From JBGPHT01 sp041484525 (GTDB lineage Bacteria; Acidobacteriota; Terriglobia; Bryobacterales; Bryobacteraceae): a stretch of DNA of 64,000 bases. The notes below the pieces were generated by a model that ran no database searches, was not told the DNA's origin, and saw only the letters and a list, made by a program, of their open reading frames with translations. Positions 53,974-62,867 of the stretch are shown here, one piece after another (the first letter of the stretch is position 1; each line of letters opens with the position of its first letter). Position numbers and translations under genes: made by a program. The DNA lies in the NCBI GenBank assembly GCA_041484525.1, contig JBGPHT010000002.1, positions 1-64,000 of the forward strand, in the 5' to 3' direction.

Positions 53974-56241
53974 TTAGCGCGGCCCCGCGCTACGAATTGC
54001 TGCGGCTGCCGCAGCCGCATCGAAACTGACGGCGAAATCGTCGGCCGCGGGATCGGGCGGCGGTCCCTGCGGCGTCAACCTGGCGGACGCCAGACGCAGC
54101 ATGGCCACCACTCCCGGCTTCAGAAACCAAGTGGGGAACGGAATCTCGCGACGGACCATTCCCCGCAGAGCGGCCAGCATCTGTTCGTATTGCTGCTGGC
54201 TGGTGATGCCGGGCAGATCCGCCGCCAAGTGCTTGAGGCCATCACAGAAATTCATGAAGTGCTGGCCGGCGTAGAGGTAGGCCTGAACCATCGATCGGGT
54301 CCCAGTGTCTGACGGCGGATAGCCGTCCGGCCAGCGCGAGACCGCCGCGTTGCCCTCCGACTGCCGGTCGCCGGGGTTTGTGGAACCGGCCTGGTCGGTC
54401 TTGATGCGATTGAACGCGAGCCAGTCCGTGTAGGCGCCGAAGCGGTTGAGGAACGTCGCGGCGGCGCCGTCCGACGTACCGATCGTGTCTCTAACGGCAG
54501 CGGCGAACTGCTGGTAATTGGCGGCATCGTGCGTGTGCGGCTCAGCCGGCGGACGGCCGGATTGGTAATCGTCGGACTGAAGCGCGGCGAACATACCGGC
54601 GGCCCCCTCGAAGGTCAGCCGCACGGTGCCGGTAGCGTGGCTCTCCGTGTAGCGGCCGAGCGCGTCCGCCACCGCCGTCTCGGTGAGCGCCGCCAGCATC
54701 TTCTTCGTCTGGCGAAACGCGTCGGCATTGTTCTTGTCGAGGAAGATCACCTGCAGGCGCACGTCGACATCGGAGATGTCCACGGAGTCGACCCCCGTCT
54801 TGCACCGCGCGACGAAGTACAGGTCGGCCTCCTGTTCCTTTCCGAAGAGGCCGGAAATCGCCTTGATCCCCTCGGTGCTGCGGATCTGGAACGTGCGCGA
54901 CCCCAGATAGGAGACTTGGTTTTTCTGGATATACTCGGTGACATCGTGGAACTGCAACAGACCGAATAGCTGCAGGGTGATGCCGGCGCTTTGCAGATAG
55001 GTCTGCTCGATGAACGAGCGCGGATCGAGTTCGGCGCCGGCCATCGTCATGGCGGTCGCGTAGTCTCCGCGCATAGCGAAGTCGTACGCCTCAATGCCGG
55101 ACTGCGTGAAATCGAAATCATAAATGAAGAGCGCGGTGTGCGCCTTGGTGCGCGACTGAATCAATTCGAGCTCGATCTTGTGCCCGTCGCCCTTCGCAAG
55201 CAGGTTGTTTACCGAAGAGTTGATCTCGCCGGCGAGAGAGTCGGCGGCCGAAGCCAGTTTGTCGCCGAGCGGAGCAGCGGCAGCGCCGAGGTACTTCTGC
55301 GTCACCTTGCCAATCTCCGACTTCAGCTTCGCGGCGTCGGTCTGAAACTGGACGCCGGCATTCAACGTGATGCCGAAGGTCTCGGTGGTGGAGAGCGTCG
55401 AAGCGTCCTGGCGGAATAGGTAGAGGGTGGCGCCGTTGCGTGTGGCATCGGCGTTGCGGCCGGCGATCGTGCGGAAAAAATCGCTGTGACTGTAATTGAG
55501 TTTGAATCCGGCGGCCACCTGGAACGAGGGCGCGGCGGTCACCACGGCCTTGCCGATCGGCGTGTTGAAGGATGCCTTGACCTCACCGTTGCTCCGGCCC
55601 GCTAGCAGGATGCCCGAGAACCCATACGTCACGCCGAAGCCGAGCGCGAGATTGCCGGCAAATTCGAAATCGATGTAATTGCCGTCCGGCATGGCTGAGA
55701 TACTGGCGGAATGAAACGGCAGAACGAAACTCGAAAACGCCTGCACCACGGCATCGCGCAGCGTAGTGGAGGGCAACACCCAGCAGTGGTTCGCCACGCG
55801 GAAACGATCGTCCGTCGAGATGTTTCCGCTGACGCCGAAATTGCCGCTGCTCCACTGCGCGCCCGCGTCCACCGCAAGCGAGCATTCGAGCGCGATTGAA
55901 AGGTAGTAGCGGCCGTCCGGCACAGTCACGGCAGTTGGCTCCACGTCGTCGCCGGTACTGTATTCGAAAAGCGGATCGCCGGGCTTGCGAATGGAGAGTG
56001 TGCAACCGGCCCCAGGCGCAACCGAGAGACTGATGCCGACCGCCTGACTGATCTGCCAGGTCGGAGCCGTGCTGAAATTAAATTTCGTTGAGACCGACCC
56101 GCTGGGGACGTCGGCAATCCGCAGCGCCAGAAGGTTGGTATCGAACAGGTGGACGACGGTGTCGATCCCGGGGACCAGATGCTTAGCGAGGTCTCCGTCG
56201 GCGTTCAGTTCAACCGGGCCCAGGTTAAGTTTGAGCGGCAT
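53974..56241 (-). CDS. large protein of unknown function (755 residues)
   Basis: I do not recognise this protein. It has no leader or membrane helix. Residues 1-260 are rich in beta strands and aromatic/glycine turns (L-F-D-T-N-L-L-A-L-R-I-A-D-V-P-S-G-S; D-G-N-Y-I-D-F-E-F-A-G-N). A helical segment follows at ~320-370 (L-A-S-A-A-D-S-L-A-G-E-I-N-S-S-V), then a mixed region with I-Y-D-F-D-F-T-Q-S-G-I-E-A-Y-D-F. The last 250 residues are mostly helical with H-T-H-D-A-A-N-Y near 575, ending in an alanine run. The frame is intact with codon usage like its neighbours. It starts 115 bases from the sigma factor gene. Confidence 0.6.
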   Translation of the reverse strand: MPLKLNLGPVELNADGDLAKHLVPGIDTVVHLFDTNLLALRIADVPSGSVSTKFNFSTAPTWQISQAVGISLSVAPGAGCTLSIRKPGDPLFEYSTGDDVEPTAVTVPDGRYYLSIALECSLAVDAGAQWSSGNFGVSGNISTDDRFRVANHCWVLPSTTLRDAVVQAFSSFVLPFHSASISAMPDGNYIDFEFAGNLALGFGVTYGFSGILLAGRSNGEVKASFNTPIGKAVVTAAPSFQVAAGFKLNYSHSDFFRTIAGRNADATRNGATLYLFRQDASTLSTTETFGITLNAGVQFQTDAAKLKSEIGKVTQKYLGAAAAPLGDKLASAADSLAGEINSSVNNLLAKGDGHKIELELIQSRTKAHTALFIYDFDFTQSGIEAYDFAMRGDYATAMTMAGAELDPRSFIEQTYLQSAGITLQLFGLLQFHDVTEYIQKNQVSYLGSRTFQIRSTEGIKAISGLFGKEQEADLYFVARCKTGVDSVDISDVDVRLQVIFLDKNNADAFRQTKKMLAALTETAVADALGRYTESHATGTVRLTFEGAAGMFAALQSDDYQSGRPPAEPHTHDAANYQQFAAAVRDTIGTSDGAAATFLNRFGAYTDWLAFNRIKTDQAGSTNPGDRQSEGNAAVSRWPDGYPPSDTGTRSMVQAYLYAGQHFMNFCDGLKHLAADLPGITSQQQYEQMLAALRGMVRREIPFPTWFLKPGVVAMLRLASARLTPQGPPPDPAADDFAVSFDAAAAAAAIRSAGPR

Positions 56242-56304
56242 TGTGCACCTCCGTGGATTTAGAGTAGCAGCGTCAGCAACCCGCGGAAAGGGAAAACATT
56301 GAGG

Positions 56305-56333
56305 CCGCAGATGAACACTGATGGACGCGGATA
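56305..56333. repeat. short 10-bp-period intergenic repeat
   Basis: CCGCAGATGA, ACACTGATGG and ACGCGGATAG follow one another as degraded copies of a ten-base unit of the C-G-C-A-G-A-T-G-A-A type. Similar short tandem tracts are frequent in intergenic DNA of acidobacteria and some other phyla. It lies in the 115-base gap between the unknown large gene and the ECF42-type sigma gene. No function is known. Confidence 0.35.
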
Positions 56334-56356
56334 GAATAACGGCCAGAGTTTCTCGT

Positions 56357-57574
56357 TCAGCATCCTACTAGCCTCGCCAGTTGATTCTCCAGAAATCCGC
56401 GCTGAGGAAGGGAGCATTCGCAGCGCAGCGCCCAGGCCAGGTAGAAGGCTGCCTTGGCAGGATCGCCCGATTCTTCGCTGAGGCGGGCGAGCGTGGCGGG
56501 GAGCAAATGGTAGCGCGCGAGCGCCGGGTGATTCTCGATCGACGCCAGAGCATCGAGGCCTGCGGCCGGACCCTTCCACCGCGAGATGGCCACCGCGCGG
56601 TTCAACGCCACCACCGGCGACGGATTCATCGAGTAGAGGTGGTCGTAGAGATCCACGATGTGCGCCCAGTCGGTGGATGCGAAATCGCGGGCCGTGGCGT
56701 GGGCAGCGGCGATTCCCGCTTCGATATGGTATTCGGTCATGCGGTCGCCGGTGGCGCTGCGCTCGAGCGAGCGGAGTCCTTCTGAGATGCGGGCGCGGTC
56801 CCAGAGCCCGCGGTCCTGGTCGCAGAGGAGAAAGAGATCGCCATTCGAATCGATGCGCGCGGGGGAGCGGGCGGATTGCAGCAGCATCAGGGCGAGGAGC
56901 GCATCCGATTGCGGAGCGGCGGCGGCCGGATGGCCTGCCACGAGGCGCGCCAGCCGTATGCTCTCCTCGGCGAGATCGCCGAAGTTGGTGTAGCCTTCGT
57001 TGAACATCAGGTAGAGGGTCTCGAGGACGGAATCGAGGCGCCCGGCGAGTTGCGCCGGCGGCGGCAGTTCGAAGCGGAGATCGCACTCCCGGATGAGGCG
57101 CTTGGCGCGGACGATGCGCTGCGCGGCGGCGCTCTCCTGGATGAGGAAGGCGCGCGCGATCTCACCGGCGCCAAATCCGCCGACCATCTTGAGCGTGAGC
57201 GCGAGACGGCCTTCGCGCGGGATGTCGGGATGGCAACATAGGAACATCATGGCGAGCTGATCGTCCATTTCCTCGGCGTCGTCGTGGCGGGATTCGGTGA
57301 AGGCGCGCGCGATCTCATCCGCCTTGAGCGCGAGCGAGCCTTCGCGGCGCAGCAGGTCGAGCGCCCGATTCTTGGCTACGTGGATCAACCAGGCTGAGGG
57401 ATTCTCGGGAATGCCACGGTGCGGCCATTGCTCGAGCGCCTTGACGAGCGCCTCCTGCACCACGTCTTCGGCCAGCGCGAGATGGCGCGGGCCGAAGATG
57501 CGGGTCAGGGTCGCGACCATGCGCCCGGCCTGACGGCGGAAGAGATGGTCGACGAGTTGGCCGGACGCGTCCAC
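56357..57574 (-). CDS. ECF42-type RNA polymerase sigma factor with C-terminal TPR-like domain
   Basis: A GTG start lies three bases after the stop of the DGPF gene. The 405-residue protein has a sigma region 2 (A-E-D-V-V-Q-E-A-L-V-K-A-L-E-Q-W-P, A-W-L-I-H-V-A-K-N-R-A-L-D) and a region 4-like part (G-F-G-A-G-E-I-A-R-A-F-L-I-Q-E-S-A-A-A). A ~220-residue C-terminal domain follows with F-N-E-G-Y and V-A-L-N-R-A-V-A-I. This is the ECF42 layout, which pairs with DGPF proteins instead of an anti-sigma. The C-terminal domain is thought to control activity. Confidence 0.9.
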   Translation of the reverse strand: MDASGQLVDHLFRRQAGRMVATLTRIFGPRHLALAEDVVQEALVKALEQWPHRGIPENPSAWLIHVAKNRALDLLRREGSLALKADEIARAFTESRHDDAEEMDDQLAMMFLCCHPDIPREGRLALTLKMVGGFGAGEIARAFLIQESAAAQRIVRAKRLIRECDLRFELPPPAQLAGRLDSVLETLYLMFNEGYTNFGDLAEESIRLARLVAGHPAAAAPQSDALLALMLLQSARSPARIDSNGDLFLLCDQDRGLWDRARISEGLRSLERSATGDRMTEYHIEAGIAAAHATARDFASTDWAHIVDLYDHLYSMNPSPVVALNRAVAISRWKGPAAGLDALASIENHPALARYHLLPATLARLSEESGDPAKAAFYLAWALRCECSLPQRGFLENQLARLVGC

Positions 57575-57577
57575 GGT

Positions 57578-57928
57578 TCAGACTACCTGGATGCGGCGGA
57601 TTTCGATGGGGCCGAAGCCGAAGTGAAGGTGAGGGCAGTCGCGCGAGGCCTCGACAGCTTCGTCCCAGTTGGCGACCTGGATAACGAAGTAGCCGCCGAT
57701 GACGTCCTTGGTCTCGGCGAAGGGTCCGTCGGTGATGCGAACCTTGCCGGCGTCCGAGCGCAAGATGCGCGCGGTGCCATCTTCGAGCTTATCGCTGGCG
57801 ACAAACTTGCCAGCCTCGCGCAGCCGTTGGCCCCAAGCCTTGTACTTGGCGATGACGGCCTGCATCTCCTCGGGGCTCATGGATGGGCCTTGTTCGTTTT
57901 GGTGCAGAAGAAGGATGTAGCATTCCAC
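57578..57928 (-). CDS. YCII-related DGPF-domain protein, partner of the ECF42-type sigma
   Basis: The GTG at 57928 has GAGGAG seven bases upstream and makes the protein begin with the family-typical Y-I-L-L-L-H-Q-N-E. The 116-residue protein has the defining motif T-D-G-P-F-A-E-T-K-D-V-I-G-G-Y near residue 65 and ends with an I-E-I-R-R-I strand. Such proteins sit next to ECF42 factors and may modulate them or share their regulon. It is co-transcribed with the sigma gene. Confidence 0.88.
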   Translation of the reverse strand: MECYILLLHQNEQGPSMSPEEMQAVIAKYKAWGQRLREAGKFVASDKLEDGTARILRSDAGKVRITDGPFAETKDVIGGYFVIQVANWDEAVEASRDCPHLHFGFGPIEIRRIQVV

Positions 57929-58034
57929 GTTCAGTCTCCTCATTGTGAGTACGGCTTCGGGCCGTCTCACAGCATAAACGAACGGGAACGCGGAAAATCG
58001 ACGCCCCGAACAACTGTGTCATCATTTTCTTAGA

Positions 58035-58376
58035 ATGCTTCTGATTGCCGATGAAGTTTGGATCGCCACTGCTCTTCTGCATTTCGAGCATCCAGACCGC
58101 GAAGATTTTGCAGTGCACGAGATTATCGATCGTGCTCGCAAGGAGCACCGGGCCGGTGGGTTGCGCTCGGGTGTCGGGGTCCACGCGTCCTACCACTGCG
58201 TAGCTAACAAGCCGCCGAACCCTGGGGCGTACAGGATGCTGTATGAGACGGCTAAGGGACGGCGCCGTCTGTACCGTGAGGGCGATCGTTCGCAACGCGG
58301 AACGGGGCGTGTACGGAGACGCGGACACCTACGTGCGCCAGTTGCGAGAAGGTTGGGAATGAGCCGAATCTTCTGA
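58035..58376 (+). CDS. small conserved protein, 3' end doubtful, beside a PIN remnant
   Basis: The first ~80 residues look like a real protein: L-L-I-A-D-E-V-W-I-A-T-A-L-L-H-F-E-H-P-D-R, V-H-A-S-Y-H-C-V-A-N-K-P-P-N-P-G and Y-R-M-L-Y-E-T-A-K-G-R-R-R-L-Y. I recall similar short genes in acidobacteria near toxin-antitoxin loci but cannot name the family. The last 30 residues are an arginine-rich run, suspicious for a frameshift. An overlapping frame (58243-58362) ends with G-D-A-D-T-Y-V-R-Q-L-R-E-G-W-E, which looks more protein-like. Confidence 0.4.
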   Translation: MLLIADEVWIATALLHFEHPDREDFAVHEIIDRARKEHRAGGLRSGVGVHASYHCVANKPPNPGAYRMLYETAKGRRRLYREGDRSQRGTGRVRRRGHLRAPVARRLGMSRIF

Positions 58377-58729
58377 GACACGAGCCGGGTAATCTACCCT
58401 GGTCGAAGCGCAGTGCAACCACGGCGCTGGTGCAAGAGATCTTACGCCGGATGGTGAAACCGCTCGAATTGAAACTTGGGGAGCTGATCGACCGGTACGA
58501 GAAGTTCCTGCACTCGCCAGGTGTCGAGTTGCTTTCCTTCGACGCGGCTGCCGCGCGGCTCTATGCTGAGATTCGCCTGGACCGCTCGATTCGCCCGCCG
58601 GACGCAATCCAACTCGCTTGTGCGGCTGCGGCGGGCACCGATTTGTTTGTTACGAACGATGCCCACCTGAGCCGCAAGAATATTACCGGGATCGACTTTA
58701 TCGTTCCGTTACAGCAAGTCTATCTGTAA
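58367..58729 (+). pseudogene. PIN-domain toxin, N-terminus lost
   Basis: About 100 residues match the C-terminal two thirds of a VapC-like PIN domain: L-I-D-R-Y-E-K-F-L, A-A-A-R-L-Y-A-E-I-R, I-R-P-P-D-A-I-Q-L-A-C-A-A-A-A-G-T and L-F-V-T-N-D-A-H-L, giving the late acidic residues of the nuclease site. The first strand with its leading aspartate (D-x-(S/N)) is missing, and no proper start lies upstream; a GTG at 58430 would begin in mid-domain. It is therefore taken as a broken toxin gene. Confidence 0.6.
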
Positions 58730-58738
58730 TTGCGACCG

Positions 58739-59431
58739 TCACTGCGCGGCGATTTGAAAAGTGCCGAGGAAGCTGCTGCGCCGCAGCCGATTGTGCCACG
58801 TTTGACCGAGGCCGTCTCCCTGGTAGGAGTTTTCCTGCGTGTAGGCCGGCATGGCATGTTCCAGCTTGTCGTTCAGCGGCGGATAGAAGGTCTCTTCGTT
58901 GCCGCACATATGGTCCGCATCGCTCATCGACCGGGTGCGGATTGCGGCCAGGGTGCCGGCAGTCAAACTGGCAGTGCCGCGGTGGATGTTGCCGTTCTCG
59001 ATTGTCAGCTCGATGGGAGCGGTGTCGACCTTCACCACGTTCTTCAACAGATCGCCAGCCATGTACTTCGCGAAGCTGGAGAGTGCATCGCGCTGCTCGG
59101 CGGACGCGCGGTCGTCCAGGATCAGCACGGCCGTCGCGCGATTCACCGGCTGATAGACGTCGCCGAGCGTGTGCTCGGTGCGGATCACGCCGACCACGGA
59201 GAGCCCTTCCAGGCTGACGCCGTGCCACGTGCCGTCGTTGATCTTCCAGCCGAAGACGGCTTGCTTGCCGGCCATATCGACTTCACCGTTGGCGAAGCAC
59301 GGGCCGGTGAAGACATCGGAAGTCCGAGCTTCGATGTAGTTGCCGTGGACGGGTCGGGCGGGGAGCCCTTCGGAAAAGGAAACAGCAGCAGTTGCCAGCA
59401 CGAATGCGGCAGTACCTAGAACTTTCAGCAT
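58739..59431 (-). CDS. DUF1326 family protein, exported
   Basis: A 230-residue protein with the leader MLKVLGTAAFVLATAAVSFS. DUF1326 features are G-N-Y-I-E-A-R-T-S-D-V-F-T-G-P-C-F-A-N-G-E near residue 30 and a D-D-R-A-S-A-E-Q-R-D-A-L block near 105. The C-terminal part has N-E-E-T-F-Y-P-P. The family's function is unknown. It lies 95 bases downstream of the molybdenum hydroxylase operon on the same strand, with a hairpin in between, so it may be a separate unit. Confidence 0.82.
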   Translation of the reverse strand: MLKVLGTAAFVLATAAVSFSEGLPARPVHGNYIEARTSDVFTGPCFANGEVDMAGKQAVFGWKINDGTWHGVSLEGLSVVGVIRTEHTLGDVYQPVNRATAVLILDDRASAEQRDALSSFAKYMAGDLLKNVVKVDTAPIELTIENGNIHRGTASLTAGTLAAIRTRSMSDADHMCGNEETFYPPLNDKLEHAMPAYTQENSYQGDGLGQTWHNRLRRSSFLGTFQIAAQ

Positions 59432-59483
59432 CCCAGTTTCTCCCTCGATTGATTATAGCGTTAAAAGCAATAAGGCCCCATTC

Positions 59484-59508
59484 CCCTCACGGTCAGGACC
59501 GCTGAGGG
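59484..59508. other. intergenic hairpin (possible terminator or repeat)
   Basis: CCCTCACGGTC and GACCGCTGAGGG form an almost perfect stem (one unpaired C) with a two-base loop. A GGCC on each side could extend it. It lies between the 67-residue gene and the DUF1326 gene. No run of T follows on the minus strand, so it is a weak intrinsic terminator; it may be a dispersed palindromic element. Confidence 0.45.
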
Positions 59509-59526
59509 AGCGAGGCCTATTCCCAA

Positions 59527-59730
59527 TCACAAGGCTTCGTAACACGCCCGGGCGGGACTGCATTCGAACTCGTCGACCTGCTTCCCATCCGGACCAAAGG
59601 GTTTATAGGTGTGCTGGCACCAGTAGGCAGTATCGTTGCAGCGCTGGACGGTCGGGTCCCAGTCCGCCTCGATGTACATGCCCTTGATGCGCAGCTTCTC
59701 ACAGCGATTTTTGCTGAGCTTGGTCTCCAT
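59527..59730 (-). CDS. Cys-rich 67-residue protein attached to the molybdenum hydroxylase operon
   Basis: A short protein of 67 residues starting three bases after the FAD-subunit stop, so it is almost certainly part of that operon. It has five cysteines (10, 31, 38, 57, 63) and four tryptophan/tyrosine-rich turns (Y-I-E-A-D-W-D-P, A-Y-W-C-Q-H-T-Y). There is no leader. I know no family for it. Cysteine spacing could suit a metal or iron-sulphur site, or disulphides if it follows a Tat-exported partner. Confidence 0.6.
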   Translation of the reverse strand: METKLSKNRCEKLRIKGMYIEADWDPTVQRCNDTAYWCQHTYKPFGPDGKQVDEFECSPARACYEAL

Positions 59731-59733
59731 GGA

Positions 59734-60711
59734 CTACGCCTTCGTTTTCACCGCCTGCAGCAACGCGCGCTTCACGGCCACTCGCGCGAGTTGTACCTTA
59801 TATGCGTTCTGGCTGAGCGGTCTGGCGGCGGTTACGGCCGCTTTGCCGGCGGCCTCGGCGGTCGCCTCTGTAATGGTCTTGCCTACCAATGCCTGGGCGG
59901 CTTCGGGGCACTCCCACGGCGTGGGCGCCACGTGGCCCAGCACCACCTTGGCGCTCGCCACACTGCTGCCCTTCATGGTCAGGACCACGGATGCGGCGGC
60001 CAGGGGCCAATCCAGCGCCTCCTTCTGCCGCACCTCGTAGGTCGAGCTGATCGTCGTGCTCGCGGGCACGATGATTTCCGTCAACAGCTCGTTGGGCCGA
60101 AGGTCGATTTCGCGCGCCGTTTCGCTCGCCGGCGACACGAAGAACTTCGACACCGCCACTTCACGCGAGCCTTTCGCCGACACCAGTTTCACCCGCGCGC
60201 CCAGCGCCACCAGCGCCGGACCCAGGCTGGAAGCACTCACGAAGTGAGCCGGACCGCCGCCGAAGATGGCGTGGTATTTGTTCTCCCCGCCCGTCACCAG
60301 CGACTTGCCGTCCTTAGTGCCGAAAAGGCCGAAACCCTGCCGGTAATACCAGCAGCGCGGCCGCTGGCAGAGGTCGCCGCCCGCCGTCCCCATGTGCCGG
60401 ATCTGCGGGCTGGGAATGCCGCCCGCCGCGTCCGAGAGCGACGGGTACATTTTCCGAACGTCGGCGTTTTTCGCCAGCTCATCCATGGTGACCAGGGCGC
60501 CGATACGCAGCCCTTGCGCCGTCTTGTGGATGCCGCCGAGTTCCTTGATGTTCTTGATATTCACCACGCGCTTGGGCGTGTGAATGTGGTCTTTCATTAG
60601 ACTGATAAGGTCGGTGCCGCCGGCGAGCACGTCGGCTTCGCCCCACTGCGCGCCGAGCATGCCCACGGCCTCTTGAACGGTTGCGGGATTGGCGTATGCG
60701 AAGCGTTCCAT
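59734..60711 (-). CDS. molybdenum hydroxylase FAD-binding subunit (PaoB-like)
   Basis: A 325-residue CO-dehydrogenase-type flavoprotein subunit. FAD contacts are in L-A-G-G-T-D-L-I near 31 and G-T-A-G-G-D-L near 108. The stretch D-L-C-Q-R-P-R-C-W-Y-Y-R right after is as in E. coli PaoB, where such cysteines hold an extra [4Fe-4S] cluster. It passes electrons from the molybdenum subunit, via the 2Fe-2S protein, to an acceptor. Its ATG overlaps the molybdopterin subunit stop by one base (TAATG). Confidence 0.9.
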   Translation of the reverse strand: MERFAYANPATVQEAVGMLGAQWGEADVLAGGTDLISLMKDHIHTPKRVVNIKNIKELGGIHKTAQGLRIGALVTMDELAKNADVRKMYPSLSDAAGGIPSPQIRHMGTAGGDLCQRPRCWYYRQGFGLFGTKDGKSLVTGGENKYHAIFGGGPAHFVSASSLGPALVALGARVKLVSAKGSREVAVSKFFVSPASETAREIDLRPNELLTEIIVPASTTISSTYEVRQKEALDWPLAAASVVLTMKGSSVASAKVVLGHVAPTPWECPEAAQALVGKTITEATAEAAGKAAVTAARPLSQNAYKVQLARVAVKRALLQAVKTKA

Positions 60712-62867
60712 TAGATTGTCCTCCCATCAAGCGCGTTGAGCACGTGATCGGGCGTCATGGGGATGCTTGGAACCCGTACGCCGATCGCATTGGCGACGGC
60801 ATTTCCCACCGCCGCGCAGATGCCGATGGCCGGTGGTTCGCCCAAGCCGATCACACCGCGCTTATCATTCTCTTCGCGGACATCCATGTGGACGACAAGG
60901 TCGCCGATGTCGGCGATGCCGGCCAGTTTGTAGAACTCCATCTCGGCGTTCAGCATGCGGCCGGTCTGGTCGTCCATGATGCGCTCTTCGAACAGCGCCG
61001 TCCCGATGCCCATGATGACTGCGCCGTACACCTGGCTCTCCGCCAGCCGCGGATTCACCACCAGGCCGCAATCCTGTACGGCCACGAAGCGGTTCACCTT
61101 GACGACGCCGGTTTCGACATCCACCGAAACGTCGGCAATCTGCACGCCGCCCGTGCCCTGGTCGGTGAGCCCCTTCATCGGGGTGCGGCGCTGGTGCTCG
61201 CCCATCTCCGCGATTGCGGTGGTGCCGAGCTTGCGGCAGGCGGCCTGCCACGTGAGGTTCTTGCTGGCGTCGCCCTTCACCTGGATGCGGCTATCCACCG
61301 CTTCCAACTGTTCGGGCTGTACGCCGAGTGAAGGCGCCACGGCTTCGTACAGCTTGGCGAGCGCGTTCATCGTCGACTTGCGCGTGGACGCGGAAACTCC
61401 GCCCACCGTCGTGGAACCGCCCGAGGCGCTGTCGCGCGGCAGACTGTTGGTGCCGATCTCGAGCTTGATGGCGTTCATCGGCAGGCCCAGGCTCTCCGCC
61501 GCCACCTGCGTGATGACGGTACGGGTGCCGGTCCCCAGATCCTGCGTGCCGATCTGCACCAGCACTGTGCCGTCGGGATTGATTGTCGTCCGGCATTGAC
61601 TGTCGTGACCCTGCCCGGCCCACGCGTTGATGGCGATGCCAAGGCCGCGCTTCACTGTACCGGGGGTCTGGCCGCGCGGCTTCCAAAGCCGCTTCCATTC
61701 CGACAGCTCCGCCGCCTTGTCGAGTTGCGTGCGGTAGAGTTCCACGCGCGCCTCTGGGGCGTAGCCCATCGTCTTTTTGAAAACTTCGAGCGGGTCCATC
61801 CCGATCTTGGCGGCGAAGTCTTCGATGGCGCAGCACGTCAGGTACGACGCCTGCTGGTTGTTGGGCGCGCGCCAGGCACGCTGCGGACCGGCATTGACCG
61901 AGACCGACGTGTGGACTTTGCGGATGTTGGGAATCCGATCCACCACGTACGGCAGTGGAGGCGGTCCGACCGTGCCGAAACCGCCCGTACCCCACGATGC
62001 CGACTGCCACGCCGTGATGGTGCCGTCTTTCTTTCCGCCGATCTTGATCTGCGCATAGGCCGAGGGCCGGTTGCCGGCGATCATCTGCTCGGTGGCGCGA
62101 TCCAGGAACAGCTTGACGGGAGCGCCGCCCGCCTTCTTCGAAAGGTTGGCTCCCACTTCGCCCCAGGAATCCGCCGCGAACTTGCTGCCGAAGCCGCCGC
62201 CGATGTAGTCCATCTGGACTTTGATATTGGTCACCGGAACGCCGATGTTCGGAGCCAGCGAGCCGGCGTAGTTGGTGACATCCTGCGTGGAGGGCCATAC
62301 GGTGACCTGATCGCCGCGAACCTGCGTGACCTGGCCGTGCGGCTCGAGGCAGCAGTGCGTCACCACCGGGATGCCGTACTTGCCTTCGGAGACCACTTCG
62401 GCTTGCTGGAACGCCTGGTCGGGATCGCCGGTGACGCCTTCACCGGCCTGCTTGCCGCGGGTTCCCACTTTGCTCAGGTCGGCTTCCTTCACCATGTGCG
62501 GAAGCACTTCGTAATCGACCTTGATCTTGCGGCAGGCATCGCGCGCCTGCTCTTCGGTGACGGCGGCGACGGCGGCGATTTCCCAGCCCTGATACTGGAT
62601 CTCAGAACCGGCCTTGCCCAGCTTGCAGATTTCGACGGCCTTCACGCCGGGCATCTTTTCCGCTTCGCTGGTATCGATGCTCTTGATGCGAGCGTGCGCG
62701 TACGGGCTGGTGAGATAGGCGCCGAACAGGAGGCCAAGCGGATTCTGGTCGGACGAATACTTGGCGCGGCCCGTCGACTTCTGCGGACCGTCGAGACGTT
62801 TCTCGCGCTGGCCCATCAACTTCCGTTTATCCATCGGCGGCCAGGAATAGTCGGGGGTGTTAGCCAT
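60711..62867 (-). CDS. xanthine-dehydrogenase-family molybdopterin subunit (PaoC-like)
   Basis: A 718-residue catalytic subunit. Visible blocks are T-G-R-A-K-Y near 32, Q-M-D-Y-I-G-G-G-F-G-S-K-F near 215, R-A-W-R-A-P-N-N-Q near 335, and the active-site glutamate in I-G-L-G-E-P-P-A-I-G near 685. It binds the molybdenum cofactor and hydroxylates aldehydes or N-heterocycles. The length is near PaoC (732). It overlaps the 2Fe-2S subunit gene by eight bases. Substrate cannot be read; an aldehyde oxidoreductase is the closest model. Confidence 0.9.
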   Translation of the reverse strand: MANTPDYSWPPMDKRKLMGQREKRLDGPQKSTGRAKYSSDQNPLGLLFGAYLTSPYAHARIKSIDTSEAEKMPGVKAVEICKLGKAGSEIQYQGWEIAAVAAVTEEQARDACRKIKVDYEVLPHMVKEADLSKVGTRGKQAGEGVTGDPDQAFQQAEVVSEGKYGIPVVTHCCLEPHGQVTQVRGDQVTVWPSTQDVTNYAGSLAPNIGVPVTNIKVQMDYIGGGFGSKFAADSWGEVGANLSKKAGGAPVKLFLDRATEQMIAGNRPSAYAQIKIGGKKDGTITAWQSASWGTGGFGTVGPPPLPYVVDRIPNIRKVHTSVSVNAGPQRAWRAPNNQQASYLTCCAIEDFAAKIGMDPLEVFKKTMGYAPEARVELYRTQLDKAAELSEWKRLWKPRGQTPGTVKRGLGIAINAWAGQGHDSQCRTTINPDGTVLVQIGTQDLGTGTRTVITQVAAESLGLPMNAIKLEIGTNSLPRDSASGGSTTVGGVSASTRKSTMNALAKLYEAVAPSLGVQPEQLEAVDSRIQVKGDASKNLTWQAACRKLGTTAIAEMGEHQRRTPMKGLTDQGTGGVQIADVSVDVETGVVKVNRFVAVQDCGLVVNPRLAESQVYGAVIMGIGTALFEERIMDDQTGRMLNAEMEFYKLAGIADIGDLVVHMDVREENDKRGVIGLGEPPAIGICAAVGNAVANAIGVRVPSIPMTPDHVLNALDGRTI

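Noticed and set aside
59484..59508. Hairpin as a strong intrinsic terminator
   Set aside because: The stem is good, but no U-run follows on either strand, so it is kept only as a hairpin of uncertain role.
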